In this document: piece by piece, positions 9,090 to 16,982 of the stretch
Layout: each line of letters begins with the position of its first letter
Numbering within the stretch: the first letter of the stretch is position 1
Assembly (NCBI RefSeq): GCF_014697545.1
Contig: NZ_JACJSA010000020.1
Coordinates: forward strand, 89,537-153,536
Length of the DNA: 64,000 bases
Origin: Oscillatoria sp. FACHB-1407
GTDB lineage: Bacteria > Cyanobacteriota > Cyanobacteriia > Elainellales > Elainellaceae
Direction of reading: 5' to 3'
Made by a program: the position numbers and the translations under genes
Notes under the pieces: model-generated
The model's database searches: none
Seen by the model: the letters and a program-made list of their open reading frames with translations, nothing else
What the model was told of the DNA's origin: nothing

Positions 9090-10310
9090 CTAAACCGCTA
9101 ACTGAACTGATGTGACTCCCTGACGCAACTGTCGCTGTCGAGCAACCCAGGAATAGCGAACAGGATAACGAATTAGCGGAGCAAACTGGCTGACTCCCCA
9201 TTGCAGCAAGGGGTAATTTCCCAGCAACTCTGCTTGGGCTGCCTCTTGATGTTGTAACTGCTGAGCACGCATAATTTCTGGCTCGCGTGCTGCTTGAATC
9301 TGGGGTAATACCTGGTCGATGCACACCAGTTCCTCTGACGAGGGAATTGCTGCCTGGGAGACTCCCTGCATTAGTGGGACGAGATGATTGGCAGCGACAA
9401 TGCTATCGCGCAGTGCCATATTGATCCCCTGTGCTCGAATTGGTGACATGGGGTGAGCCGCATCCCCTAGCAGCAATAATCCTGGCACCCACCATTGAGG
9501 ACAGCGACCCACAACGACGGAGAGTAGGACGGGACGTTCCAGCGAATCGGCAACTGTCCGAAAATGATCTGCCAACCAATCTGGAGAAGCTGATGCCAGA
9601 GTTTTAGCCCAATCGATCTGTTTCCAGTCTTGGGTGCGATCGCCCAGTGCCCATCCGACTTGCAAATTTCCCTCCGAACTGCGAAACAACCCAAAGGCGT
9701 GTTGTCCCTGAACGATGGAATAGAAAATATTTTCAGCCTCAAACTGAGGACTGTCTGCCAGACGAAACCAGAGGATATCGAACGCATTGGATTGGTGTTG
9801 CAGCGAGAGATTAGCTTGCCGTCGGGCAACTGAGTTGCGTCCATCAGTCGCAATGACCAGAGATGCGGCGATCGCTCGATGATCTGCCAGTCTCACCCCT
9901 GACACGCGTCCATTAGATGTCAGCAAGTCTTGAACCGCCACACCCTGCACAAACTCAACATGAGGGTAATGGCTGAGTTGATCGATTAACGCCGTTAGCA
10001 AAGCCGATTGAGAAACCAGCGTACAGGGTTCTCCTCCCGGTTCAATTGGCTCCTGAACCCGAAACAGCGATCGCCCATTGATCCAAAACTCCCAGGCAGT
10101 CAGTGGACGATGGGGAATGCCTTGTAACACAGCAGTTAAGCCCATCTGATGGAGAGCATCCAATCCGCTTGGCATTAACCCCTCTCCGCGAAACGTCCGC
10201 TGAAAGGTGTTTGATGCCTCAATCAGCGTCACTGAAATGCCTCGTTGGGCTAACAGCAAGGCTAGAGTTGCTCCGCCTGGTCCTGCCCCCACAATAACAA
10301 TCTGACTCAT
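9090..10310 (-). CDS. FAD-dependent monooxygenase (UbiH/PHBH-like)
   Basis: A 406-residue flavoprotein. The start at 10310 places the dinucleotide-binding motif IVIVGAGPGGATLALLLAQR at residues 4-23, as usual; the frame reaches further upstream to 10352. A second FAD motif LLLLGDAAHPMSP with a following GQGIN-like AQGINMAL lies near residue 280. These are the signatures of aromatic hydroxylase/UbiH-type single-component monooxygenases, which use NAD(P)H and O2 to hydroxylate an organic substrate. The substrate cannot be inferred. It stands alone between a repeat and a small gene. Confidence 0.9.
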   Translation of the reverse strand: MSQIVIVGAGPGGATLALLLAQRGISVTLIEASNTFQRTFRGEGLMPSGLDALHQMGLTAVLQGIPHRPLTAWEFWINGRSLFRVQEPIEPGGEPCTLVSQSALLTALIDQLSHYPHVEFVQGVAVQDLLTSNGRVSGVRLADHRAIAASLVIATDGRNSVARRQANLSLQHQSNAFDILWFRLADSPQFEAENIFYSIVQGQHAFGLFRSSEGNLQVGWALGDRTQDWKQIDWAKTLASASPDWLADHFRTVADSLERPVLLSVVVGRCPQWWVPGLLLLGDAAHPMSPIRAQGINMALRDSIVAANHLVPLMQGVSQAAIPSSEELVCIDQVLPQIQAAREPEIMRAQQLQHQEAAQAELLGNYPLLQWGVSQFAPLIRYPVRYSWVARQRQLRQGVTSVQLAV

Positions 10311-10494
10311 GCCGCTACTGCTTTTAGCAGTTTGTGTAGTGCTACGCATCAAGCTTAGAGCAAAGAGAGGTTGGGTAGTGTTTCAGACCTGTTGCTACTA
10401 ACCCCCCGGGTGTCGCCGTTCCCCTTACCAAGGGGGACTACAGGGGGTCTTACAGAGGTTATCAACAGGTTTGGAACACCACCTTTTTAATGGG

Positions 10495-10725
10495 TTAAAA
10501 ATTGCTGTACTCGTTGGAGCAATCTCTAAACTCAATGCCACGGTGCTTAGCTGCATTTTGGGCGAATTCGTAAGCCATTTCGTAAGATTTAGAAGTATGA
10601 ATTGCAACCCAATCTGAACGGTCTTCACATCCGGCACATAACTCAAGACAATTGCCAGAAACGTAAACTGTGAAGAAGGTAGGTTTATTTGATGACCGTG
10701 CTTGCTGCATAACTAAACCCTTCAT
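10495..10725 (-). CDS. Small hypothetical protein
   Basis: A 76-residue frame from the ATG at 10725, with a second ATG at 10710. It holds a beta-like stretch (TFFTVYVSGNCLELCAGC) with three closely placed Cys residues, then a helical part (SYEMAYEFAQNAAKHRGIEF). The balanced composition and the absence of a better frame favour a real gene. Family unknown. Confidence 0.5.
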   Translation of the reverse strand: MKGLVMQQARSSNKPTFFTVYVSGNCLELCAGCEDRSDWVAIHTSKSYEMAYEFAQNAAKHRGIEFRDCSNEYSNF

Positions 10726-11348
10726 ATTGCCATCTCAACAGAACAGGAACACACCCTCATCATCTGATTCGCTTTCACGAAGGGTTCCTTTCTAAAGAAA
10801 GATGTCAGAAATGCTAGATGTAACATTCAATCGTATTGGCAATTGTAAAGTGATAACGAATGCTCGAACTTCAGGAACAGATTGGTGTAATTTTATCCTT
10901 TTGGCGATTTACTAGCCCTTCTATAATCTGCTTATAAATGGGCGTAGAGCCATTGGATATCAAGGAATGGATAGGCAATAGTTTTCACCAACCGCAATAG
11001 AACACCCCAATTCTTGGCTACAAGTATCAAGCATCTGGAAGCCTGGTACAGCAAACAGAAGCTGATCATAGCAAACCTGACCTTGGATGAGATAAACCAA
11101 TAATTTACAACAATATTAGTAATTTGTTAGTGGGTATTTTTTGTGGGATATAAGCGTTCTCATACCCCACAAACACTACTTGGATGGCGATCGCCATCCA
11201 GGTGAATCCATCCACGCCTATTAGAATCCAGTCCGCAACTCGTGTGAGCTTCGCCGAACCTCAAACACTCAACGTCTGGAGTTCGCATCGAAATCAGCCG
11301 TTTCAACCGCCAAAATCCCTATCCCACATTCAACTGGAGGAGTTGAGA
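10726..11348. other. Intergenic region with a hairpin and a partial repeat
   Basis: No gene seen. A hairpin with arms TTTGTGGG (11140-11147) and CCCACAAA (11166-11173) lies in the middle. From about 11293 to 11320 the words AACCGCCAAAATCC and following bases match the edge of the dispersed palindromic repeat found at 8877-9037, so this is probably a decayed copy. Confidence 0.5.
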
Positions 11349-11894
11349 TCAGGTTGCCAAACTACTATCGCCACCTTCTAACAGAGTGCCTTCTAAATTG
11401 GCATCTTCTAGATTGGCACCCCCCAAATTGGCACCCTCCAGAGCTGCCTGGTTAAGGTTTGCCTGTTGAAGATCGGCGATCGCCAGATTTGCGCCACTTA
11501 AATCAGCGGCTTCTAAATTAGCACCCTGCATATCTGCCTGTGCCAGGTCTGCCTGGTTCAAATTCGCCTGAACCAGGTTTGCAGCTTGTAGGTCGGCTTG
11601 ACCCAGAACAGCGCGATCGAGAATTGCCCCCTCTAAAATCGCCCCATCTAAAGTGGCATCGCTTAGATTGGCTCCGCTCAGATCAGCCTGAGTCAGATCG
11701 GCTCCATTGAGATCGGCTCCACTCAGATCAGCCTCTCGGAGTTTGGCATGACGCAGATTGGCTCCATCCAGGGTTGCCCCTTGTAAAACAACGCCATCCA
11801 GGTCAACCCCTTCCAGTTCTGCTTCGCTGAGATTCGCAACACTAAAATCTCGTTCGCCCGCAGCATAGCGTTGCATCAGTTCTTCTACGTTCAT
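11349..11894 (-). CDS. Pentapeptide-repeat protein
   Basis: A 181-residue protein of which about residues 20-175 are A(D/N)LxxA pentapeptide repeats (for example ADLSGADLNGADLTQADLSG), which fold as a right-handed quadrilateral beta-helix. The N-terminal 20 residues (MNVEELMQRYAAGERDFSVA) are the usual helical cap. There is no signal peptide, so the protein is cytoplasmic. Cyanobacteria have many such proteins, most of unknown role. It is monocistronic. Confidence 0.92.
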   Translation of the reverse strand: MNVEELMQRYAAGERDFSVANLSEAELEGVDLDGVVLQGATLDGANLRHAKLREADLSGADLNGADLTQADLSGANLSDATLDGAILEGAILDRAVLGQADLQAANLVQANLNQADLAQADMQGANLEAADLSGANLAIADLQQANLNQAALEGANLGGANLEDANLEGTLLEGGDSSLAT

Positions 11895-12168
11895 CGTTTC
11901 TTCCTCTACCGTAATTCCGCAGCTTCACTTCCTGAATGACTCAAAGAGTTGGCAATCAAGGTTGTTCGAGTTCAAAGGATAACCATTCTATTCGTTAGAA
12001 CTCCGTTGGAATGCGATGTATTCCCTTCACCGTAAACTAACCCTTTTAACAAAACCCCTGTCTTGAGACACACCTTCCCGATCTGTATAACAAAAATGAA
12101 GTGACAGATATTGATTTTTGTCATTCCACTTGCTACAGTGGAAACAACTCAACACAGGAGTAATCATT

Positions 12169-13167
12169 ATGTTGATGCGACAGCTTGGAAATAACGGACC
12201 GATGGTATCGGCACTCGGATTGGGGTGCATGGGAATGTCTGATTTTTATGGTCCAACCGATCGCGAAGAAAGCATTGCCACCATTCACGCGGCACTCGAC
12301 GCGGGTATCACTGTGTTGGACACAGGCGATTTTTATGGCATGGGGCATAATGAATTGCTGTTGCATGAGGCACTGGCAGGGCGAAAACGGGAGGACGTTT
12401 TCATTGCCGTCAAATTTGGCGCACTGCGGTCACCGGATGGCAGCTTTATCGGGTTTGATGGTCGTCCAGCCGCCGTTAAAACCGCATTGGCATACACCTT
12501 GAATCGATTGGGTACGGATTACATCGACCTGTATCAGCCCGCTAGGATTGATCCCAACGTACCGATCGAAGACACGATTGGGGCGATCGCCGAGATGGTA
12601 CAAGCGGGCTATGTTCGGCATATTGGCTTGTCTGAAGTGGGGGCAGATACAATTCGGCGGGCTGCGGCAGTGCATCCAATTAGCTGGCTTCAGATCGAAT
12701 ATTCCTTACTTAGTCGCGGCATTGAGGCAAACATTTTGCCAACAGTGCGTGAATTAGGCATCGCGGTGACTGCCTATGGAGTGCTGTCACGAGGGTTGTT
12801 GAGTGGTCACTGGTCAAAGGAGCGATCGGAGACGGCTAAAGATTTTCGGAGCCACCTCCCTCGTTTCTCCGGAGATAACCTCGATCGCAATTTGTCACTG
12901 GTAGAGGCACTTCGCACCATTGCGGAGGAACAGAATGCTACAGTTGCACAAGTGGCGATCGCCTGGGTGCTATCACGGGGCAATGATATCGTTCCTTTAA
13001 TTGGGGCGCGTCGTCGTAGCCGTTTAGAAGAAGCACTGGGGGCGTTAGACCTGCACTTAACTGCCGATGAGTTAGCTCAAATTGAAGCGACGATTCCTCC
13101 GGAGGCAGTAGCAGGCGATCGCTATGATGCCAGTCAAATGGTCATGTTAGACAGTGAACGTCAGTAG
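12169..13167 (+). CDS. Aldo/keto reductase (catalytic His replaced)
   Basis: A 332-residue (alpha/beta)8-barrel oxidoreductase. The ATG at 12169 has AGGAG eight bases before it. The family pattern is clear: [13 protein letters not shown], the catalytic Asp and Tyr in DTGDFYG, Lys in AVKFG, and the C-terminal cofactor-binding segment GARRRSRLEEALG, so NADPH is the likely cofactor. At the usual catalytic His position it reads DLYQPARIDP where the paralogue at 51101 has [10 protein letters not shown], so the His is absent. A TetR gene starts about 25 bases downstream on the same strand and probably controls it. Confidence 0.92.
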   Translation: MLMRQLGNNGPMVSALGLGCMGMSDFYGPTDREESIATIHAALDAGITVLDTGDFYGMGHNELLLHEALAGRKREDVFIAVKFGALRSPDGSFIGFDGRPAAVKTALAYTLNRLGTDYIDLYQPARIDPNVPIEDTIGAIAEMVQAGYVRHIGLSEVGADTIRRAAAVHPISWLQIEYSLLSRGIEANILPTVRELGIAVTAYGVLSRGLLSGHWSKERSETAKDFRSHLPRFSGDNLDRNLSLVEALRTIAEEQNATVAQVAIAWVLSRGNDIVPLIGARRRSRLEEALGALDLHLTADELAQIEATIPPEAVAGDRYDASQMVMLDSERQ

Positions 13168-13191
13168 TGAACGAAGTTGAAACCCTTTCGC

Positions 13192-13800
13192 ATGAGTGAC
13201 TCAGCCTTAACCCCGGATCGGATTCTCAATGCAGCCGAAGACGTGCTGCGGCGATACGGTCCGGCTAAGGCAACTGTGGTTGATGTTGCTCGGTTTTTAG
13301 AAGTCAGTCACGGCTCCATTTATCGTCATTTTCCCAGTAAAGCTGCGCTGCGAGATGCTGTTGCCGAACGGTGGTTGCATCGAGTATCGGAGCCATTGGC
13401 AGCGATCGCCACCGAATCTGGTTCAGCGATTGAACGCTTACATCGATGGTTCCAACACTTAATGAGCTTGAAGCGGCAAAAGGTGCTGGATGACCCGGAG
13501 ATGTTTGCAACCTATTCGGCAATCGCTGAAGAATCACGAGATGTCGTACAGGCACATGTTATTGAATTGGTGCGCCAGGTCACTCAAATTGTTGAGAGCG
13601 GTGTTGCGAGTGGAGAGCTTACAACGTCTGATCCTCAACAAACTGCCAGAGCAGTTTTTAATGCCATGATCCGGTTTCATCACCCTGCTCATGCCCAGGG
13701 GTGGACTGCACCTGATATCGACGCGGATTTTGAAGCCGTCTGGCGGTTAGTGTTGGCAGGTTTGGTCAGTAATACCAACTTGAATGACCTGGCGAATTAA
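13192..13800 (+). CDS. TetR-family transcriptional regulator
   Basis: A 202-residue protein with an N-terminal TetR helix-turn-helix (TPDRILNAAEDVLRRYG, then ATVVDVARFLEVSHGSIYRHF) and a helical C-terminal ligand domain. An upstream TTG at 13177 would add five residues; the ATG at 13192 is preferred. It follows the aldo/keto reductase by 24 bases, so the two likely form an operon and the regulator may repress the pair. The ligand is unknown. Confidence 0.92.
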   Translation: MSDSALTPDRILNAAEDVLRRYGPAKATVVDVARFLEVSHGSIYRHFPSKAALRDAVAERWLHRVSEPLAAIATESGSAIERLHRWFQHLMSLKRQKVLDDPEMFATYSAIAEESRDVVQAHVIELVRQVTQIVESGVASGELTTSDPQQTARAVFNAMIRFHHPAHAQGWTAPDIDADFEAVWRLVLAGLVSNTNLNDLAN

Positions 13801-13870
13801 TTGCAGCGATCGGGATTCAGGTTAGATAAACGGTGTTGCTCATCTAATGTATGAATCATGTATGAATTTT

Positions 13871-13898
13871 GTAGGGGCGTTTCGCGAAACACCCCTAC
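13871..13898. terminator. Palindrome between convergent genes
   Basis: GTAGGGGCG-TTTCGCGAAAC-ACCCCTAC forms a nearly perfect 28-base hairpin with one mismatch. It lies between the end of the TetR gene and the end of the GNAT gene on the other strand, so it probably stops both. The sequence is also a common dispersed palindrome in bacterial genomes. Confidence 0.6.
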
Positions 13899-13913
13899 AG
13901 CAGGGGCGTGTTT

Positions 13914-14402
13914 TCAAAAATCGTATCTTCCTTCAGGATCGCCGATAAACTTCTCCATCACAAAGTTAGTCAACCATTCTCCACGGCACTCTACTTGTTG
14001 TTCCTTGACGATCGCAAACCCCATGCGCTGAAAGAAGGGTTTTGCTGTAATGCTGACCTCAACAAACAAGTGATTTAATCCTAGAGCGATCGCCTTTTCT
14101 TCGATCGCAGCATAGATCTGACTTCCTACCCCCCGACGCTGATAACCCCTGTGGCAATAGAAGCAGTCAACATGACCGTTGGCTTCTAATTCGCCAAACC
14201 CGGCAATCGTTCCGTCATCGTCTGCCACAAAGGTAAATCGGTTAAAGCAAGCTTCTACCCAATTTCTAAAATGGAGGTCATCGGGTGCCCATGCTTTCAC
14301 TTGGGCTTCAGAGTAATCATTGATATTGACATTGCGGATGGTGTCATGAAAAAGCTGTGCAACTTGCTCCGCGTCTTGCGGCTGAAACAATCGAATTTGC
14401 AT
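13914..14402 (-). CDS. GNAT-family N-acetyltransferase
   Basis: A 162-residue protein with the GNAT fold: beta1 start MQIRLFQPQDAEQVAQLF, a central strand FGELEANGHVDCFYC, and the acetyl-CoA loop YQRRGVGSQIYAAIEEKA (the Q/RxxGxG/A motif). It should transfer an acetyl group from acetyl-CoA to an amine; the substrate is unknown. The 55-residue gene at 14406 ends three bases before its start, so the two are cotranscribed. Confidence 0.9.
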   Translation of the reverse strand: MQIRLFQPQDAEQVAQLFHDTIRNVNINDYSEAQVKAWAPDDLHFRNWVEACFNRFTFVADDDGTIAGFGELEANGHVDCFYCHRGYQRRGVGSQIYAAIEEKAIALGLNHLFVEVSITAKPFFQRMGFAIVKEQQVECRGEWLTNFVMEKFIGDPEGRYDF

Positions 14403-14405
14403 GGG

Positions 14406-14573
14406 TTAGAGCAACTCAGCGATTTTTTTGAGCAGGTCTGCGCGTGACTGTTGCAAGCTGTCCATTTGTTCTTCTACTTCTTCTAACTGAACCATCAGCA
14501 CCGCCAGGGTTTTGCGATCGCCTTGAGTCTCTAAGGTCGGCTGCTGGTAAGTTTTAGGAGGAAAGCGATTCAT
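14406..14573 (-). CDS. 55-residue coiled-coil protein (paralogue of 49221-49508)
   Basis: A short gene of 55 residues. From residue 22 it reads KTLAVLMVQLEEVEEQMDSL, a coiled coil with heptad Leu and Val, ending DLLKKIAELL. The protein at 49221 has KTLAVLLVELEEVEEQMDNL and DLMEEI at the matching places, so they are paralogues. The stop lies three bases before the GNAT start. No known domain. Confidence 0.8.
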   Translation of the reverse strand: MNRFPPKTYQQPTLETQGDRKTLAVLMVQLEEVEEQMDSLQQSRADLLKKIAELL

Positions 14574-14722
14574 CGTCTCACCTTTGAAAAACGAAAATAA
14601 TTAGATTGCAAGTTATCTAGAGACTTCACACCACTCACATTGAATTCCTAGATTAAATCTCCAATCGCTCTATCGTTATCCTCCAATCAGGTCTATTTGG
14701 GTAGAGCTTGAAAATTCAAGTG

Positions 14723-15190
14723 TCAGATCGAATTGGAGTGTTGGCGATCGAGTTGGGTGAGTGCGATCGCCACAATGAGTAATGCGATCGCAAAAACTCT
14801 AGACCCATCCAGCGTATGAGATGGAACACCAAACCAACCAAATTGATCAATCACGAGCGACATCATCATCTGACTACAAACAACGGCTAATGTCGCTGTA
14901 GTTAAACCCAACTTGGGAACGGTCACCGTACTTAAACTGACGAATGCAGCTCCTAAAAAACCCCCTAAAAATGCCCACCAAGGAGTGGTTGTAAACCGTT
15001 GCCAATCTGGTGATTGAAACAAACCTAATGCGATCAAAAGTGCCAAAATACTAAAGCCAACCACGAAATTAATGGCGGCGGCTGCAATTGGAGAGTGCAG
15101 TGTTTGTTTTAATCGAGCATTAGCTGCTGATCCGATCGCTAAAAAACTTCCTGCTGAACCTGCTCCAATAATGGCTAATAAAATATCCAT
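14723..15190 (-). CDS. YdcZ/DUF606-type small DMT transporter subunit
   Basis: A 155-residue protein with five hydrophobic segments and the pattern of DUF606 (YdcZ) half-size DMT transporters: IGAGSAGSFLAIGSAANARL, AAAINFVVG, WWAFLGGFLGAAFVS. It is about half the size of a full EamA-type transporter, so two such proteins should pair. The partner candidate is the next gene upstream at 15218, 27 bases away on the same strand. Substrate unknown. Confidence 0.85.
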   Translation of the reverse strand: MDILLAIIGAGSAGSFLAIGSAANARLKQTLHSPIAAAAINFVVGFSILALLIALGLFQSPDWQRFTTTPWWAFLGGFLGAAFVSLSTVTVPKLGLTTATLAVVCSQMMMSLVIDQFGWFGVPSHTLDGSRVFAIALLIVAIALTQLDRQHSNSI

Positions 15191-15217
15191 AATGAGTCCT
15201 ACGTGAGAAGGGATAAA

Positions 15218-15706
15218 CTACTGCGCGAGAAAGAAAATCGCAACGGCTAATAAACCCATTGCAATGCGGCGGTTCCGTGTGAGGCGATGTCGGGGCATTC
15301 CCAACCAACCAAAATGGTCAATAATGATGCCTGCGATCGCCTGCCCACCAACCACAAAACCCAGGGTTAACGTTGCTCCGAGTGTGGAGATGAAGTAAGC
15401 ACTGGAGGCGATGTACCAGGCTCCAAATAAGCCCCCTGCAAACGTCCATGACGGGGCTTTACGCAAAGTAGACCAATCAACATGACCCACTTGCCCTGTT
15501 GAAAGTAAGGCGATTAAAGCCAGCGAACCGACAAGATAGGATATATCGGCTGCTAAGGGAGCAGAGTTGAGCGATCGCGCTAATTGAGCGTTGATACTGG
15601 CTTGAATCGGGAGTAGTGCCCCACTCAGGAGTGACAGCACAAGATAAAAACAGATTTGATAGCGCAACAAGATATTCCGCTGACGGAATAGAGTGAGGAA
15701 CGTCAT
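15218..15706 (-). CDS. YdcZ/DUF606-type small DMT transporter subunit, second copy
   Basis: A 162-residue relative of the 14723 gene (start ATG at 15706; the frame runs on to 15826 but adds no membrane segment). Conserved sections include LLSGALLPIQASINAQLARS, WTFAGGLFGAWYIASS and a terminal helix GLLAVAIFFLA. The two genes lie in tandem 27 bases apart and probably act as an antiparallel heterodimer. Repeat copy B lies about 65 bases upstream. Confidence 0.85.
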   Translation of the reverse strand: MTFLTLFRQRNILLRYQICFYLVLSLLSGALLPIQASINAQLARSLNSAPLAADISYLVGSLALIALLSTGQVGHVDWSTLRKAPSWTFAGGLFGAWYIASSAYFISTLGATLTLGFVVGGQAIAGIIIDHFGWLGMPRHRLTRNRRIAMGLLAVAIFFLAQ

Positions 15707-15770
15707 AGTGTTAGCCCTGGTGTAGCTGTAAAAGGATTGAGTGTGAACCACTAGCGGACTGTTGCGTAGG

Positions 15771-15870
15771 CTAGTGTTGCGAACACAAAGTTCTGCAATG
15801 TAGGGGGTTTGGGGGCTTCGCCCCAAGAAGGGGCTTCACCCCTTTCAAAACTTATTTTTTGCTGTACTAG
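15771..15870 (+). repeat. Dispersed repeat, copy B
   Basis: CTAGTGTTGCGAACACAAAG starts this copy, as in 8643. It runs through GGGGG/CCCC hairpins and ends GCTGTACTAG, so CTAG occurs at both edges. Copies differ mainly in hairpin length. Confidence 0.8.
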
Positions 15871-15994
15871 TGGTGGTATAGATGGGCAATTGCTCAGATC
15901 TATCTTAATATCAAGATACTTTCCTTAAAGGTAAATGTCAAGAATCTCGACGTCGAGATAAAAAATGGAGCGAATCCCTGCCACTGAACCTGAG

Positions 15995-16153
15995 CTTGGG
16001 AGCAGAATTATGACGGTTGAAACCGCCGCTATCGGAGCAAAACCAACCTGCGTCGGTTCATCAAATCCTGCATCTTCCGGAGTCCACGTCGGCGGACTTC
16101 GCTCCAGTAGCCGCGAATTCATTTTCCGGGCTCTTAAACCGAACTGACGTTAA
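15995..16153 (+). repeat. Dispersed palindromic repeat, copy 2
   Basis: Plus-strand copy of the element at 8877-9037, about 85 per cent alike. It holds the same palindromes (CCTGCGTCGGTT, CCACGTCGGCGGAC) and ends at GAACTGACGTTAA where the other has GAACTGATGTTAG. Confidence 0.85.
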
Positions 16154-16259
16154 TTACAGTTGGGAGCTTGATTTGCAAAGCTTAGCGGGTTGGCTTTTAC
16201 CTCTAAAACTTGCAAATCTATTCAAATCTTGAATACTTAAATGAGATGCCAATAATTTT

Positions 16260-16973
16260 TCACGTAACATCTGCTGTAACAGCTAAATCAGCTTGCTGAT
16301 TTGCTGGTAGAGAAGGTATTGTTTTTGTTGTATGCCACTTAATTTCACTTTGCCAGCTGATTAAATCAATAAGACTGTTGCAGGTATTACATCTAATGGA
16401 TGAAACATTTTTCATCACTGCATTCTGCTCATTGCAATGAGGACAAAAGATCACTCCATCACTGACATTGAGAAGGAGCTTATTCAAAATTGCCCTTTGT
16501 TCTTGAGTAAGAGTTTCCCCAAGTCGAGTTATTTTGAGTTTGGCACGGGTAAGGTTGCGACTGAAGTAATCCTTTGGGATTGGAATTAAATCTTCTTCAA
16601 GATGACTTAGTACGAGATTAGTTTGATTTACTGCCTCTCGAAATTGAAACAAAACCTCAAAAGCTGGATTTCGATCAATAGCTTGCATCAACAGAAAAAG
16701 ACTATTTTGAAGCCTCACGACTAGATAAAGTGCATCTTTTTCCAATTCAGATTCAGCTAATTTGCGTTGGAGATCACTAATTTGATCTTTGCTTGTGTCA
16801 GAAAGTTCGTGATAGCGTTTCTCTAAAGCATCACGACTATTAATAAGTTCCTCATTAACCTTTTCAAGCTGTTTGACTGCTTGTCTGTCTTGTTCACCAG
16901 CAGCATGACTTGTAATTGCCCCAGCAACAAATCCAACAGCTGCACATAATCCTCCAATTATAAAAGGAAGCAT
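16260..16973 (-). CDS. Membrane-anchored coiled-coil zinc-ribbon protein
   Basis: A 237-residue protein. One N-terminal membrane helix (about 4-24, FIIGGLCAAVGFVAGAIT) precedes a coiled coil (about 30-80). A helical middle section leads to a zinc ribbon CPHC at 177-180 and CNTC at 195-198, and a short tail follows. No known family was recognised. It starts nine bases after the HNH-like membrane gene on the same strand, so the two form an operon. The zinc ribbon could bind nucleic acid or protein; the arrangement suggests a membrane-anchored partner of the upstream protein. Confidence 0.75.
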   Translation of the reverse strand: MLPFIIGGLCAAVGFVAGAITSHAAGEQDRQAVKQLEKVNEELINSRDALEKRYHELSDTSKDQISDLQRKLAESELEKDALYLVVRLQNSLFLLMQAIDRNPAFEVLFQFREAVNQTNLVLSHLEEDLIPIPKDYFSRNLTRAKLKITRLGETLTQEQRAILNKLLLNVSDGVIFCPHCNEQNAVMKNVSSIRCNTCNSLIDLISWQSEIKWHTTKTIPSLPANQQADLAVTADVT

Positions 16974-16982
16974 AGGAAACTC

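Noticed and set aside
11184..11381. 65-codon plus-strand frame
   Set aside because: It crosses a decayed repeat copy and overlaps the end of the pentapeptide gene; no independent support.
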